NCBI RefSeq assembly: GCF_029962835.1
Contig: NC_080582.1
Location: forward strand, 19,786,032 to 19,850,031
Length of the DNA stretch: 64,000 nt
Direction: 5' to 3'
DNA from: Magnolia sinica
Taxonomy: Eukaryota > Streptophyta > Magnoliopsida > Magnoliales > Magnoliaceae
Shown: positions 10,744-21,865 of the stretch, in pieces
Layout of the letters: each line of letters opens with the position of its first letter
Numbering within the stretch: the first letter of the stretch is position 1
Made by a program: the position numbers and the translations under genes
The notes under the pieces: generated by a model
Told to the model about the DNA's origin: nothing
Seen by the model: the letters and a program-made list of their open reading frames with translations, nothing else
Database searches by the model: none

Positions 10744-11325
10744 CCGTGGGCCCATCATGATGTATGTATCAAATCCACACCAACCATCTATTTTTCCGTA
10801 CCATTTTAGGGCACAAAAAATGAGGTAGATCTAAGGCTCAAGTGAGTTATACCACAGGAAATAGTTGGAATTAGATGCATACCGTTGAAAATAGATATTT
10901 GTATTTTTCCTTTATCCAAGTTTATGTGACTACATCTATGCTATCCATCCATATTGAAAGCTCATTTTAGTGAATGATCTAAAAATGAAGCAACTCCAAA
11001 TCCCAGGTGGACCATAGTACATGAAATAGTGGTGATTGACCATTAAAAACTTCTTGTGGGCCACAAAAGCTTTGGATCAAGATGATATTTGTGTAGTTCC
11101 TTCATCTAGGTGTTTGTGACCTTATCAACTGGTAGGATGGCAATTAAACATTTCAGTGGCATCGATGAAGTTTTTAATGGTGAGGATTCAATCACAACTG
11201 TTTCTATGATGTGGTTGACCTAAGATTTGAGTCAGCTTCATTTTTGGGATCATACTCTAAAACGAACTTTCAAAATAGTTGGACGATGTGGATTTAAGAC
11301 ACATACATCACTATAAGCCCCACAG
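10744..11325 (+). mobile_element. GGGCCCACC-family hairpin element
   Basis: Left end CCGTGGGCCCATCATGATGT opposes the right end ACACATACATCACTATAAGC...CCCACAG. Between them are the family's paired blocks (GGGCACAAAAAATGAGGTAGATC; GACCATTAAAAACTTCTTGTGGGCC; GATCAAGATGATATTTGTG). At about 580 bp it is longer than most copies, and duplicated inner blocks suggest a composite. Confidence 0.6.
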
Positions 11326-11339
11326 TTAGGGGTCCCGCC

Positions 11340-11545
11340 CACCTTTGGAGTGACCTTATGAAAAGGTTAGATGGTAAATAAACCTCACAGTGGAATCTAT
11401 GAATATTTTAACTGTATTCATTTAATCCTTGCTGCTTTCTATGGTGTGCTCCACCATATGAATGGTCTGTATAAATATTGATCGTCGCTGTAGATCTAAC
11501 ACATAAAACATGGTGGGACCCAAAGAAGTTCCACACATTAAAATT
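11340..11545 (+). mobile_element. GGGCCCACC-family right-half fragment
   Basis: Begins CACCTTTGGAGTGACCTTATG and ends AACACATAAAACATGGTGGG, matching the right half of the family. It abuts the preceding element, so the two may have inserted near each other or recombined. Confidence 0.45.
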
Positions 11546-13209
11546 TGACTTGTGTAGTACAGAACGGAGAGAGAAAATCAGCTTGTTTCCTGACCTAACA
11601 TGCACCAATGAGAAGTGACTACACTGAATTTTTCCGTGCCTTCCCTATAGACTATCTGTGCTCATAAGAAATACCTTTTACTCATTTTATTTTATTTTAT
11701 TCATAAAAAATCTATTATGAAAGCGACAAATTATTCTGTATGGAAAATCAGGTTAATACAAAATACAAGAAGAGCAGTGCTCATACACAATGAATAAATA
11801 AGAAATTCCACCTCTTCTCATCATGTAACTAAGAGAACGTTTGAGAAAAATATTCCACCTTGTTTATACCTTTCTAAAATATATATTTTTTTAAAAACAT
11901 TGGAGAAAACTCTGCCCTTGATAAGAGAACTCTTTTTCCCCCTCTTTCTTTTCTTAACACCATGAGTATAGATGGAAAAACCCTTCCAAGCCTAGAAAAC
12001 CATCTTTTACTTTTTATATGTTTGAAATATGAAAAGAGAAGGAAAGAAGTTTTTTTCCAAAAGTTTTCTTGGTTACATGATGAGAAGAGATCATATGTAT
12101 TTTATAGTCAATGCAAAAGTAACTTTTTACTTGTTCCACATTTTAAACATATAAAAAAATAAATTGAAGAAAATTATCCCTCAAGGAGAAACCCTTCTTC
12201 TTTATTTCTCTTATTTATATTGCTAACATAAAGAAAAATTATTCTAGACTTCAAAGAGAAAATATCACCTCTTAAATAAAGTTTTAATAACAAAATTATA
12301 AAAAATCAAATGCTGTAAATGGACAAAGTTGTTTCTCGACAAGCCTTTGGCAATTCAAACATTTGAGGCATTTCATATTTCGTTTCTCTATGATCCTTTA
12401 GTAATTGAAACATTGAAGGCATTTCATCCATCATTTCAGTTATTATATATAGAGACAAGTAACACCCATGAAAATTATTTGAATAGCAAAGTAAAATCAT
12501 ATTAAGAAGATCTAAAGGGCTCATAGTGATCACTTGCCTCATGACTTTTGCCTCGTTCATCTCTCGCTAGGTCATTTGCTACGTCCATCGGATGATTAGA
12601 AAGCTTCGTTGATTATTATTATTATTATTTTGTAAATTCTGATTCTCTTACCATTGCCGGAATCCGATGTGCCAAACAACAATTTCTTGTTGTCCCGAGA
12701 AGGGATTTCTTGCATCCAATGTTACCATCTCCGTGGTGACTTCTTGTGGGCAATCTTTGGTTTCTGATTTTACAATTTGTGAGAATCAGAACTAACATAA
12801 TCACTTTTGTTGCTGTACAACTATCATTAACACTTTTGCATTTTTCATAGGAGTTTTACCACGAAATTCATCAAAAATTATGCTCTTATTAAAAAATGTC
12901 TAACCATTTTGAAATTACCAAAACATGTTTTTTAGAGGTTGAAATCAACACAGTATTCTCATCCACTTTTTCTTCTGAAAAGTGGTGGAGTTGGGGATTG
13001 TGGGGTCCATGTGTTGTTTGTATGACATCCAACCCTTCCAACCGATGCACCTTGTTATGATGATCGGATAAATTAAAAAATCAAGGTGATCCAATCATTG
13101 GTGGGCCACAATCATTAAAAACAATTACACCATCTAGAAAACTAAAAATTCATGTGCGGCCCATCTGATGTTGGATAGGCATGATTTTTAGTTTATATGA
13201 TCACCATGA
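11546..13209. other. No gene seen; AT-rich
   Basis: AT-rich spacer (11640-12620) with an unremarkable 66-codon open frame at 11962-12162. Around 12635-12800 a block reads like a Tourist-type element (CCGGAATCCGATGTGCCAAAC, opposed by GTGAGAATCAGAAC), but ends are unclear. A hairpin-family fragment (TGTGGGGTCCATGTGTTGTT) lies at 12998-13190. Confidence 0.4.
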
Positions 13210-14631
13210 TAAGGGGTCATTTGGCACCGTGGATTCGAGGGGATTTTAAATCTACGAGCTGTTTGGCAGCATAAAGTAACTAGGGTTTTCAAATAGAGGG
13301 GGTTTCAAATCCCTCTTTGAGGGGGTTTGAAATCCACAGTTAGAGCTTGGATTACACGTAAAATCATTTTAATAGTTGTGAGACCCGTATCCTAGCCCGT
13401 ACTGTTCTGTACGCTTTTGCCGTCCTCCCGGTCGAATTCCTGCGATCTGTAACCGGTGTTTGCGTGCAATCCTGAGTCATATCCCGTATTCTAGAATCGG
13501 CTCGGCTTGAGACTTGTATGCTTGCGACCACGCCGTCGCCGTGTCTCATGTGCCGAGGCAATACCCGAGCCAGGAGATGTGGGCCTGCGTTCAGTTCGAG
13601 GAAAACATCGTGCGTTGCAATCCCAAGAGAATGTCCCATCAATCACATCAAATGTCAAGTACTCCATCCCATCATGTCAAGTACAACACCCATCCCCAAG
13701 TAACCCCTAAAGTCAACTCTCTCTCTCTTTCTCTCTCTCCACCCATCAAGTACACCCATCCATCACTCACCATCCCTCTCTCCCATCACTTCTCTCCCAT
13801 CACCTCTCTCTCTCTCTCATTCTCTCTCTCTCCATTTTTCAAGCAACCCCAAAGGAGAGAATCGCCCATGGCTTCCCAAAGAGAGGAGAAGCTTGGTGTG
13901 GGCCACCTTCCTACCTCATATCTCCACCATCCAAAGATCATTTCAACTGTTGAAATCGTTCCCTTGGAGCTCGTTGAAATCGTTCCTTTGGAGCTCTAGA
14001 GGTTATAGACGAAAGAAGAAAGATGAGATTAAAGGTGGGTATTTTCTAGAGTTGATTTGTGTGATTTTGATGGATTGAGAGACCACATATGGTGGGACTC
14101 ATCTTAATGTAAGGGCCCATAGTGGCGGGGTCCCTCCCCTTCACACGTTTCTTGCTCTCTTTCTCTGTCTCTTTCCCCTTTTTTTTGTGGCCCACCTTGA
14201 TGTTGATCCACACCATCCACCTACGTGGGCCACCGTGATATATATGTTATTCCACACCGTCCAGATGCCCTGGACAGTGGTACCCACTTGGGTGTTGTCT
14301 AGCATGTGAGCCACCTTGATTTATGTATTTACCCCACCTGTCCACTGACTGGACGGTGGGCCCCACCGTGAGGGATGTGTTACATCCAAACCGTCCATTC
14401 ATTTGGTGAGCTCGTCCTATGGCTTGAGACTGCAATGAAGCAGATCCAAATCTCTAGTGGGCCACGTGTGTGGCAGCCACCTTGATATATGTATTCTCCT
14501 CATCGTCCATTTGGATGTGAGGCAGATCCAATTCTGGTGGGCCACATGTGTGGGACCCATCGTGATGTATGTAAATCCACCGTCCAGCGTCCAGGGTCTG
14601 GACGCTGGGTCCCTGGACGCTGGCTTGTTTG

Positions 14632-14720
14632 TTAAAAAAAAATAATAAATAAATAAATAAATAATAATAATATAAAATAATAATAATAATAATAAATAAA
14701 TAATATTATTATATTATATC
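14632..14720. repeat. A/T-rich AAT/AAAT microsatellite
   Basis: Runs of AATA, AAAT and AAT units inside the solo LTR, directly after the hairpin-forming GTCCAGCGTCCAGGGTCTGG area at 14581-14620. Confidence 0.7.
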
Positions 14721-15214
14721 ATTTCTGGTGGGCCATACGTGGGACCCACCAAGCAGATTTGCTGGTGTACGTTGTCCAGTAGCACAGTTGTTGATGCTAT
14801 GACGTCAGCAAGTTCTGTGGGTCCCTCCTTGATGTATGCATTGTAAATCCACACCATCCATTCTTGGACAGTGCTAGTAGGGCCGACCGTGATGTATTTG
14901 TTTCATCCACACTATCCAAACATGCTGGACCAGTGTTTGGACAGTGCAGATTTACATGGACAGTGTTTGGACGGTGCTGTCCAATGTTTGGACAGTGCTG
15001 ATCATCATTAGTGAGCCATGTGTCCCATAGAATGATAGTGTACAGTGATACACATGTTACACCTGCATCCATTAAAATGATTTTTGGTATAATCTAAGCT
15101 CCCACTTATATATTCTCGGCCCATTGACGCAGGGCCCACCAAGATGTACGTGCTTCATTTATGCCATCTACTTATGTGGCCCGTGGATGCGGCCGACTTG
15201 TTGTATATGAGGCC

Positions 15215-15815
15215 CATTGGTGCAGCCCATTGATGTGGCCCACTCGTTGTATATAAGGCCCATTGGTGCGGCCATTGATGCAGTTTACTTGATGTATATT
15301 GAGGCCCATGGGTTACGACCTATTATGATGTATATTGAGGCCCATGGGTTAAGACCCATTATGATGTATATTGAGGCCCATGGATCGTAGCCCATTGTGA
15401 TGTATTTAATGACCATGGGTCGTGGCTCATGGTGATGTATATTAGGCCCATGTATGTGGCCCATCGTGATGTATATTAGGCACATGAGGAGGCCCACTAT
15501 GATGTGTTTTGGGGCCCATGTGGGGAGGCCCATTGTGATGTAATTATGGCCCATGTCTGAGGCCCGATGTGTGTATGTGACCTATGTGTGAGGCCTAGAA
15601 TGATGTATATATGGCCCAGATAGCAAGGTCCATTGTGATGTATTCACAGCCCATGTGGTGAGGCCCAATGTGATGTTTATACGGCCATTTGTGAGGCCCA
15701 ATGTGATGTATGTGTGGCCCATTGTGATGTATTAGTGGCCCATTTGGTGAGGCCCATTGTGATGTATATTAAGCCCATGTGTGAGGCCCATTGTGAAGTA
15801 TATCAGGCCCTTATG
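15215..15815 (+). repeat. Degenerate about 36-bp minisatellite inside the LTR
   Basis: Repeats of GAGGCCCATGGGTTAAGACC followed by CATTATGATGTATATT. The cleanest units at 15296-15410 have a 36-bp step; later units vary in length. The second 4-kb LTR carries the reverse-complement version at about 59860-60180. Confidence 0.75.
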
Positions 15816-18461
15816 TGAGGTCATGGGCCCACAATACGTTTGGCTCTATGTGGGCCACTCCTTGGGAGCAATGATGGTTAAATGTCTACATTGATGGGCG
15901 ATAATGGTTAAATGTCTACATTGTGACATTCCCTTATGCCCTTTGTTAAGCCGATTACCGATTCTGATTATCAAGGCCGATTCCGATTATTGATGTCGAT
16001 TACCGATACCAGTTATCGATACCGATTATGAGTATGTGATAACATAGCATCATGATACATGCCCATACGTATCATCTGCATGTTTGTTATGAGATGTGGT
16101 TGACCATTGCATATGTCAATGGGCAGGTTGTTATGAGACTCCCTAATAGACGAAAATTGTCTCACATGAATGTACGGTATGAGCATGATTGATGCATGAC
16201 TGGATTGTATGACTCATGCATCTTGTATTGTGTGTTGTGATTATTGTACACCCTAGCGACATCATGGCCATAGCCTCCACAGGCATGTCGTGGATGACAA
16301 GATGGGACACCGAAATCTGTTAGTAGCATCGGGCTGCCATAGATGACCCTAGGTGAAAATTCCTAAACCTCCGAGGCCAAGAGACGCCCCAACATCGAGA
16401 CAGAGTGGATACATGAGCGCCAATGGTTGCATCTCCCACTTATCGTGGTCGGTTAGGAAGGGGTGGTGGCATTACCTGCCCAAGGGTAGTGAGCATAGCT
16501 ACGCTGAATTTGACCAGCTTGTGATTGGGTCCGCTATTGACGTGCCGGGTAGATATTGGCTGACTACTGGTCAGGCGGATAGTGAGGTCTCGTCTACTTG
16601 CATGGTTGCGCGTCCAGCGGGTGGTGATTGCATGTAAAGTGTACTAGACCCCGGTGATAATCCCAGAGATGTACAGTATTCATATGTGTGCTTATTGAGC
16701 AGGAGTTGCATGTTCATTCATTCACTATCCACTTGGGTTGGTGGTGCGCAACTTTGTTACGTGTACCTTCGCAATGGCTAGGATTTCGGTTGGGGCATGC
16801 GACTAACCTGAGATCAGGAGTCTACCACATTGAGTCTGACTACCTAAAATTAGGTATGAGACTAGTTTGGATAGAAGTTCCTTGTGATGGACCCCATAGC
16901 CTGCGATACTACGTACTATCATCTCAACTTCACTCCAGCTTGGTCATTTCATTCGCATCGCATATTGCATTACATTCGCAGCATTTAGTATTTTGGGTTG
17001 CCATGTTTCTACATTGATATAGCCGTTAGAATTCATGACTTGCATTGCATAACTTTGGTACGGCTGATGACACTCATGAACTGGTCAGTATTTTCACTTA
17101 CTTTGATATCGTATGATTCATGATCTTGCTAGCATTTTTGATATTGTATGATTATGGCATTATATTGAATACTTGGCACTTACCTTGCGCACACACTTTC
17201 ACCACCCTCTAAGCATTTTATAAGTTTATACACGATAGATACGTATAGGTGGCGTTAGGTTGCAGCAGCGTGAAGCTTGGAGAATGTAGCTGACTTCTGA
17301 AGCTTTGATTTCGATATATGTATTTCTCTTTTAGTATTGTATTTAAATGTTTATATTAGTGGATATGTGATGATGATGTTACCTTTGTGATTTGGGTAAA
17401 CTTGTGGTTATGCTTATTACGAGATAAAAGTACGTTGGAAAAATCTTCTTTGTAGGATCCCAGGATCGGAAATCTAGTGTATGGACGCTGGGAGCCAAGA
17501 ATGGGGTACTACAGAGGCTGTCGGCACTGGATTCGGTGATCGAAAATTTTGTGAGCCCAGTTTCCAAGTTTAGGGCGTGACAATAGTTGTAGGTGTAACA
17601 TGTATGTCACTATACTATCGTTCTATTGGACACATGGCCCACTAATGATGATCAACACCGTCCAAACATTGTCCATGTAAATCAATGATTAAAAATCGTT
17701 GGTTAGTCACTCAGACATGATCTTGTGCTTGTGGCCCATCCAAAACTTCGAATTTCATCATTTTCGAGCAAAGCAAATATTTCAACGGGCTTATCACAAC
17801 CATTGTGTCAAAAATTACATATCTCACTAATTAGAAATATTAAAGTTGATTTAGTAATTAAATTCAAACCCCTGTAAATATACCATACATATCTACTTTT
17901 GGATTAAAGTTGATCCACAGGGTCCCAAACACACTCGGAGGATTTCAAATCCAAGGGTTTCAAATCCTGGGGGTTCCGAATACAGGGGGTTTCCAAATCC
18001 ATGCTCCCAAAACAGGCCCTAAGGTGTACCTACTGAAGGTTAGATGTCACACACAAACCATGTGGGCGCATAATGCACTATACCAATGGATTTTTATTAA
18101 AAAAAAAAGAAAAAGAGAATGACATGGCTAATTCGGAAAAGCACTTTGTGGTGATTAACATACCAAACCTTCATGTACTTTTTGCTAAAACTATAATTCA
18201 TGAGGAATTCTACCGTAGAAATCCATTTATAAAACACACACCCACATATATGTGTGTATATGAGGTCGACCTCATAGTACCATATATATATATATATATG
18301 GGAAAAGGTACTATACGCTTGACCGTATTATACCTTTCATAAGGTCGAGTGCTGGTAGCACATTATTCGTCGGATGGTAAAAGTTTTAAACAATGGGGAG
18401 ATTTTATAGGAAACCAAAGAAACACGGCATGGATTATATACTAAAATAGCTAGAAACGTTA

Positions 18462-18930
18462 TTGAAGTGACATCACCAAGTCCCGTGAGCCCCACCATGA
18501 TGTATGTTTATATCCACACCTTCCATCCATCTGGAGAGATCATTTTAGGGCAATATGCAAAGAATGAGTTAAATCCAAAGCTCCAATGGACCCAACATAG
18601 AAAACAGTGGGGATAGTGAGACCCACCATTGAAAACTTCTAAAGGCATTGAAAGTTTTAGATCAAGCTGATATTTGTGTTTTCTCTTATTTCATGTCTTT
18701 TTTAACTTTTGAACAGGTTGGATTTCAAATAAACATTATGGTGGGCCTTGGGATAGTTTCAATGGTGGGAATCACTCTCCCCACTATTTTCTGTGGTGGG
18801 TCCACTACAGATTTTTATCTGCTTCATTCTTTGACTCATGCCCTAAAATGATATTTCAAAATGGATGGACGGTGTGGATACAACACATACATCATAGTGG
18901 GGCTCACAGAACTTGGTGACATAGCTTCAG
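18462..18930 (+). mobile_element. GGGCCCACC-family hairpin element, nested
   Basis: Ends TTGAAGTGACATCACCAAG and its inverse CTTGGTGACATAGCTTCAG. Inside these are GTGAGCCCCACCATGATGTA and the opposing ACATCATAGTGGGGCTCAC. It sits inside the fold-back element at 18300-20150. Confidence 0.65.
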
Positions 18931-18979
18931 TAGCCGACTCGCTACTCAACTATGCGTACATCTACTTCCAGATTAAAAG

Positions 18980-19586
18980 GGGAAGCGGATTGGCTGGTGT
19001 ACCTCACCTGTATTGACGTTAGCAAGTTTTTTAGGTCTAATGATGAGGTATGTGTTATATATATCCAAACCGTCCATCCATTTGGTGAGCTCGTTTTAAG
19101 GCTTTGGACGAAAAATAAGACAGATCTAACTATCAATTGGACCACACTGCAAAAAGCAGTGTGAGATTGAACATCTACCAGTGAAACCCTTTTTGGGTCA
19201 CAGAAGTTTTGGATCAGTATGAATTTTTTTTTTCATCTTCATTCAGGTCCTTTTGACCTTATGAACAGATTGGATAGAAAATAAACGTTATGGTAGGCCC
19301 TACAAATTTTTCAATGGTGAAAATCATTATCTCCGCTGCTATTTGTGGTGTGGTCCAGATGATCTTTGGATATGATTTATTTTTTGAATAATGCTCTAAA
19401 ATGATCTCTAAAAATAGATGAACCGTGTAGATATAATAAATACATCAGTGTCAGCCATGTAACTTTTATCTCCTTTAAAATGTTCGTACAACTCGAAGCT
19501 GGAGGAGCTTCAGTGCTCGTCTCGCACGTACCTACAGCAGCTATATGGCCGGTGTGAGGTACACTAGCCAATCCCAATCCGCTTCC
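18980..19586 (+). mobile_element. hAT-type MITE (same family as 4909-5532), complete
   Basis: 607 bp. Starts GGGAAGCGGATTGGCTGGTG and ends with CACTAGCCAATCCCAATCCG then CTTCC. It is flanked by ATTAAAAG (18972-18979) and ATTAGAAC (19587-19594), an aged 8-bp duplication. The interior is the family hairpin. Confidence 0.7.
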
Positions 19587-19638
19587 ATTAGAACGCGAAT
19601 TTCGTCCTACCACCTCCCGGACAGTAATCTGTCCAGGC

Positions 19639-20020
19639 AGGGCTCTGTGGGGCCCAACGTGATGTAAGTGTTTTATATCCACGTCGTTCAATGATTTTCT
19701 CCTAGCATTTTAATATATGAACCAAAAAATGAGGCAGGTCCAAGGCTTAAGTGGACCACAAGGTGGGGATTGAACGTCCACCATTAAAAACTTCTTACGA
19801 GTTGGAGAAGTTTGGGATCAAGCTGGTATTTGTGTTTTCACTTCATCCACGTCTACATGACCTTATGAATAGGTTGGATGGTAAAAATTCAATAACAACT
19901 TATTTTTCCCTACATAACCATTATAGTGCACCATAGGAGACGGTAGAAATTCAATTAAATTATATTTCAATGGACGGCATGGATAGAAAATATACATCAT
20001 GGTGGGGTCCACATAGCACC
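19639..20020 (+). mobile_element. GGGCCCACC-family hairpin element, nested
   Basis: Left end AGGGCTCTGTGGGGCCCAAC opposes right end GGTGGGGTCCACATAGCACC. The inner pair TTTTATATCCACGTCGTTCA / CAATGGACGGCATGGATAGA is also inverted. Third insertion within the 18300-20150 fold-back element. Confidence 0.6.
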
Positions 20021-20202
20021 AGTTTTGTTTATCCAGTTTTCCTATAAAATCTCATGTTGTTAAAATTTTTTACCATCCGACTAATAATGTGCTGCCAACA
20101 CTCGACCTTATGAAAGGTATAATACGGTCGAGCGTATAGTACATTTTCCCTATATGTGTGTGTGCGTGCATGCGCGCGTGCGTACACACACACACATATA
20201 TA

Positions 20203-20751
20203 GGAAAAGGTTTTCTACGGTGGAGTTCATGGGAACTCCTTATGAGGTGGAGTTGTGTGGGCCCCACCATGATGTATGTCAAACATCAACACCGTGCATT
20301 TGATGGTTCCCCTTTAAATTATGGGATATCTCAAAAATCAGCCGTATACGGAACTCAGGTGGGCCATACCATCTAAAATCGTGTGAAGACATGCCTAAAA
20401 TATATAAAAGCACTTGGTGGGGCCCACTTGAAATTTGGATGTGTCTAAAACTTGGTCTGACCCCTCATCCAAGTGGGACACACATAATGGATGGGCTAGA
20501 TTTGTGAACCACATCTTAGTGGGCCCAAAAAATGATTATGAATGTTTTAATGGATGGTAACCCCTCTCAACTTTTGTATGTGGTGTGGCCCACACAAGTC
20601 ACGAATTGACTTGACTTTTTAGCCCTAGGCCCACTATGGAATGGTGCATCTGAATAATGGGGTAGATGTTCGACATACATCATAGTGGGGCCCACATAGC
20701 TTGACCTCATGGGGAGCTCCCATGAGCTCTACCTCTATAAAACATTTTCCC
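20203..20751. mobile_element. (TA)n-seated fold-back element, 549 bp
   Basis: Starts GGAAAAGGTTTTCTACGGTG and ends with the inverse kind CTATAAAACATTTTCCC, between TATATA tracts. Inner blocks GTGTGGGCCCCACCATGATG and CATCATAGTGGGGCCCACAT are inverted. It looks almost wholly palindromic apart from a loop around 20480. Confidence 0.65.
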
Positions 20752-20765
20752 TATATATAGAAATC

Positions 20766-21783
20766 GTACTATGAGGTCGACCTCACCTCATGGGAGCTTC
20801 CCATGAGGTTGAGTTGTGTGGGCCCTACCGTGATGTGTATTAGAAATCCACATCGTACATTTGGTGGGTCTTCTCTAAGTTATGGGATATTCCAAAAATC
20901 CGCCCTAGGTAGGTTGTACCATCTAAAACAATGTGAAACCATGCCTAAAACATCTAAAAGCACCTGTCGGGTCCCACCTGTGTTTTGGATAATGCTGAAA
21001 CTTAGTGTGACCCCTCATCCAAGTGGGACACATACAATAGATTGTCTGGATTTCTAAACCACATATAAGTGGGCCGTATAAGTGAACATGAAGATTTCAA
21101 TTGGTGAATATCCACTCTCAATTGCTGTCTATGGTGTGGCCCACCTAGGTCATGGATTAACCTGATTTTTAGGCCCGAGACCCACTATGGAAGGATGCAT
21201 CTAATTGATGGAGTGGATGTCTATCACACATCATGGTGGGACCCATACAACTTGACCACATGGGAAGCTTCCAATGAGGTCGAGCTATGTAGCCCCACCA
21301 TGATGTGTGTCAGAAATTCACATTGTGCATTTGGTGGATCCCCTCTAGGTCATGGGATATCCCAAAAATAAGTGATATTTGGAAGTCAAGTGAGTCGTAC
21401 CATTTGAAATAGTGTGAAATCATGCCTAAAACATTTAAGAGGACCTATTGGGGCCCACCTAAGTTTTGGATATAGCTAAAACTTGGTGTGACCCCTCATT
21501 CAAGTGGGACACATACAATGGATAGGTTGAATCTCTAAACCACACATTAGTGGGCGCTATAAGCGATCAGGAAGATTTCAATGGGTGAATATCCTCTCCA
21601 TTATTGTTTATGGTGTGACCCACCTAAATCATGGATTGGCCTGATTTTTAGGCCTATGGCCCACCATAGAAGGATGCATCTGATTAATGGAATGGATGTT
21701 TGTCACACATCATGGCAGGCCCATACAGCTCAACCTTATGGGAAGCTTCCCATGAGGTCAACCTCATAAAGGGTACCTTTTCT
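20766..21783. mobile_element. Two fused fold-back elements of the same family
   Basis: Two units (about 20766-21270 and 21255-21783) share a junction around GGGAAGCTTCCAATGAGGTC. Each has the family interior (ATGGGATATTCCAAAAATC; GTGACCCCTCATCCAAGTGGG; TGGATTGGCCTGATTTTTAGG). The right end GGTACCTTTTC is the family end. A further fragment of the interior (21784-21835) precedes the next TA tract. Confidence 0.55.
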
Positions 21784-21838
21784 CATCAGTCACACACCAT
21801 GTCCCACTTGGATGAGGAGTCTCACTAAGTTTCATCTT

Positions 21839-21865
21839 TATATATATATATATATATATATATAT
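21839..21865. repeat. (TA)n microsatellite at the left edge of the palindrome
   Basis: Pure TA repeat, immediately followed by GGGAAAAGG, the family end. Confidence 0.85.

Larger units (their letters stand above)
13377..17582 (+). mobile_element. Giant solo LTR (4206 bp), probably Gypsy of the Del/Tekay kind
   Basis: Begins TGTGAGACCCGTATCCTAG and ends TTTAGGGCGTGACA. The 5-bp duplication ATAGT flanks it directly (13372-13376 and 17583-17587). TG...CA ends with a 5-bp duplication define an LTR that inserted and later lost its body by LTR-LTR recombination. The 5' 250 bp are GC-rich. They are followed by a CT-rich tract (13718-13845), a GGCCCAT/GATGTAT minisatellite (about 15215-15815) and a conserved 3' kilobase. 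A relative lies in reverse at 58444-62465. The GGGCGTGACA 3' end is what I recall for long-LTR chromoviruses; lineage is inferred. Open frames inside (for example 13514-13999) are not supported as genes. Confidence 0.85.
13213..18019. mobile_element. Tourist-like (PIF/Harbinger) MITE, split by a 4.2-kb solo LTR
   Basis: Left end GGGGTCATTTGGCACCGTGG and right end (inverse) GGGCCTGTTTTGGGAGCATG are flanked by the 3-bp duplication TAA at 13210-13212 and 18020-18022, typical of Harbinger superfamily insertions. Both halves carry repeated GGGGGTTTCAAATCC/GGATTTGAAACC blocks. Removing the inserted LTR and one of its target copies leaves a MITE of about 596 bp. Confidence 0.75.
18300..20150. mobile_element. 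Fold-back element in (TA)n with 112-bp terminal inverted repeats, loaded with nested MITEs
   Basis: Left arm 18300-18411 begins GGGAAAAGGTACTATACGCT and ends ATTTTATAGGA. The right arm 20040-20150 is its near-exact inverse. (TA)n precedes the left end and TATA follows the right end, so the target is TA or a TA tract. The interior is occupied by at least three other hairpin elements (18462-18930, 18980-19586, 19639-20020), leaving little native interior. Confidence 0.75.

Noticed and set aside
11962..12162. 66-codon Lys/Phe-rich frame
   Set aside because: AT-rich sequence effect; no motif.
13514..13999. 161-codon frame within the giant LTR
   Set aside because: Composition follows the CT-rich tract; no homologous frame is kept in the second LTR copy in a convincing way.
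15285..15554. Minus-strand frame with Trp-Ala-Ser-Ile-Tyr-Ile repeats
   Set aside because: Direct translation of the 36-bp minisatellite.
16353..17017. Two frames (94 and 109 codons) in the 3' part of the first giant LTR
   Set aside because: Conserved DNA between LTR copies, but no shared protein frame or known domain.
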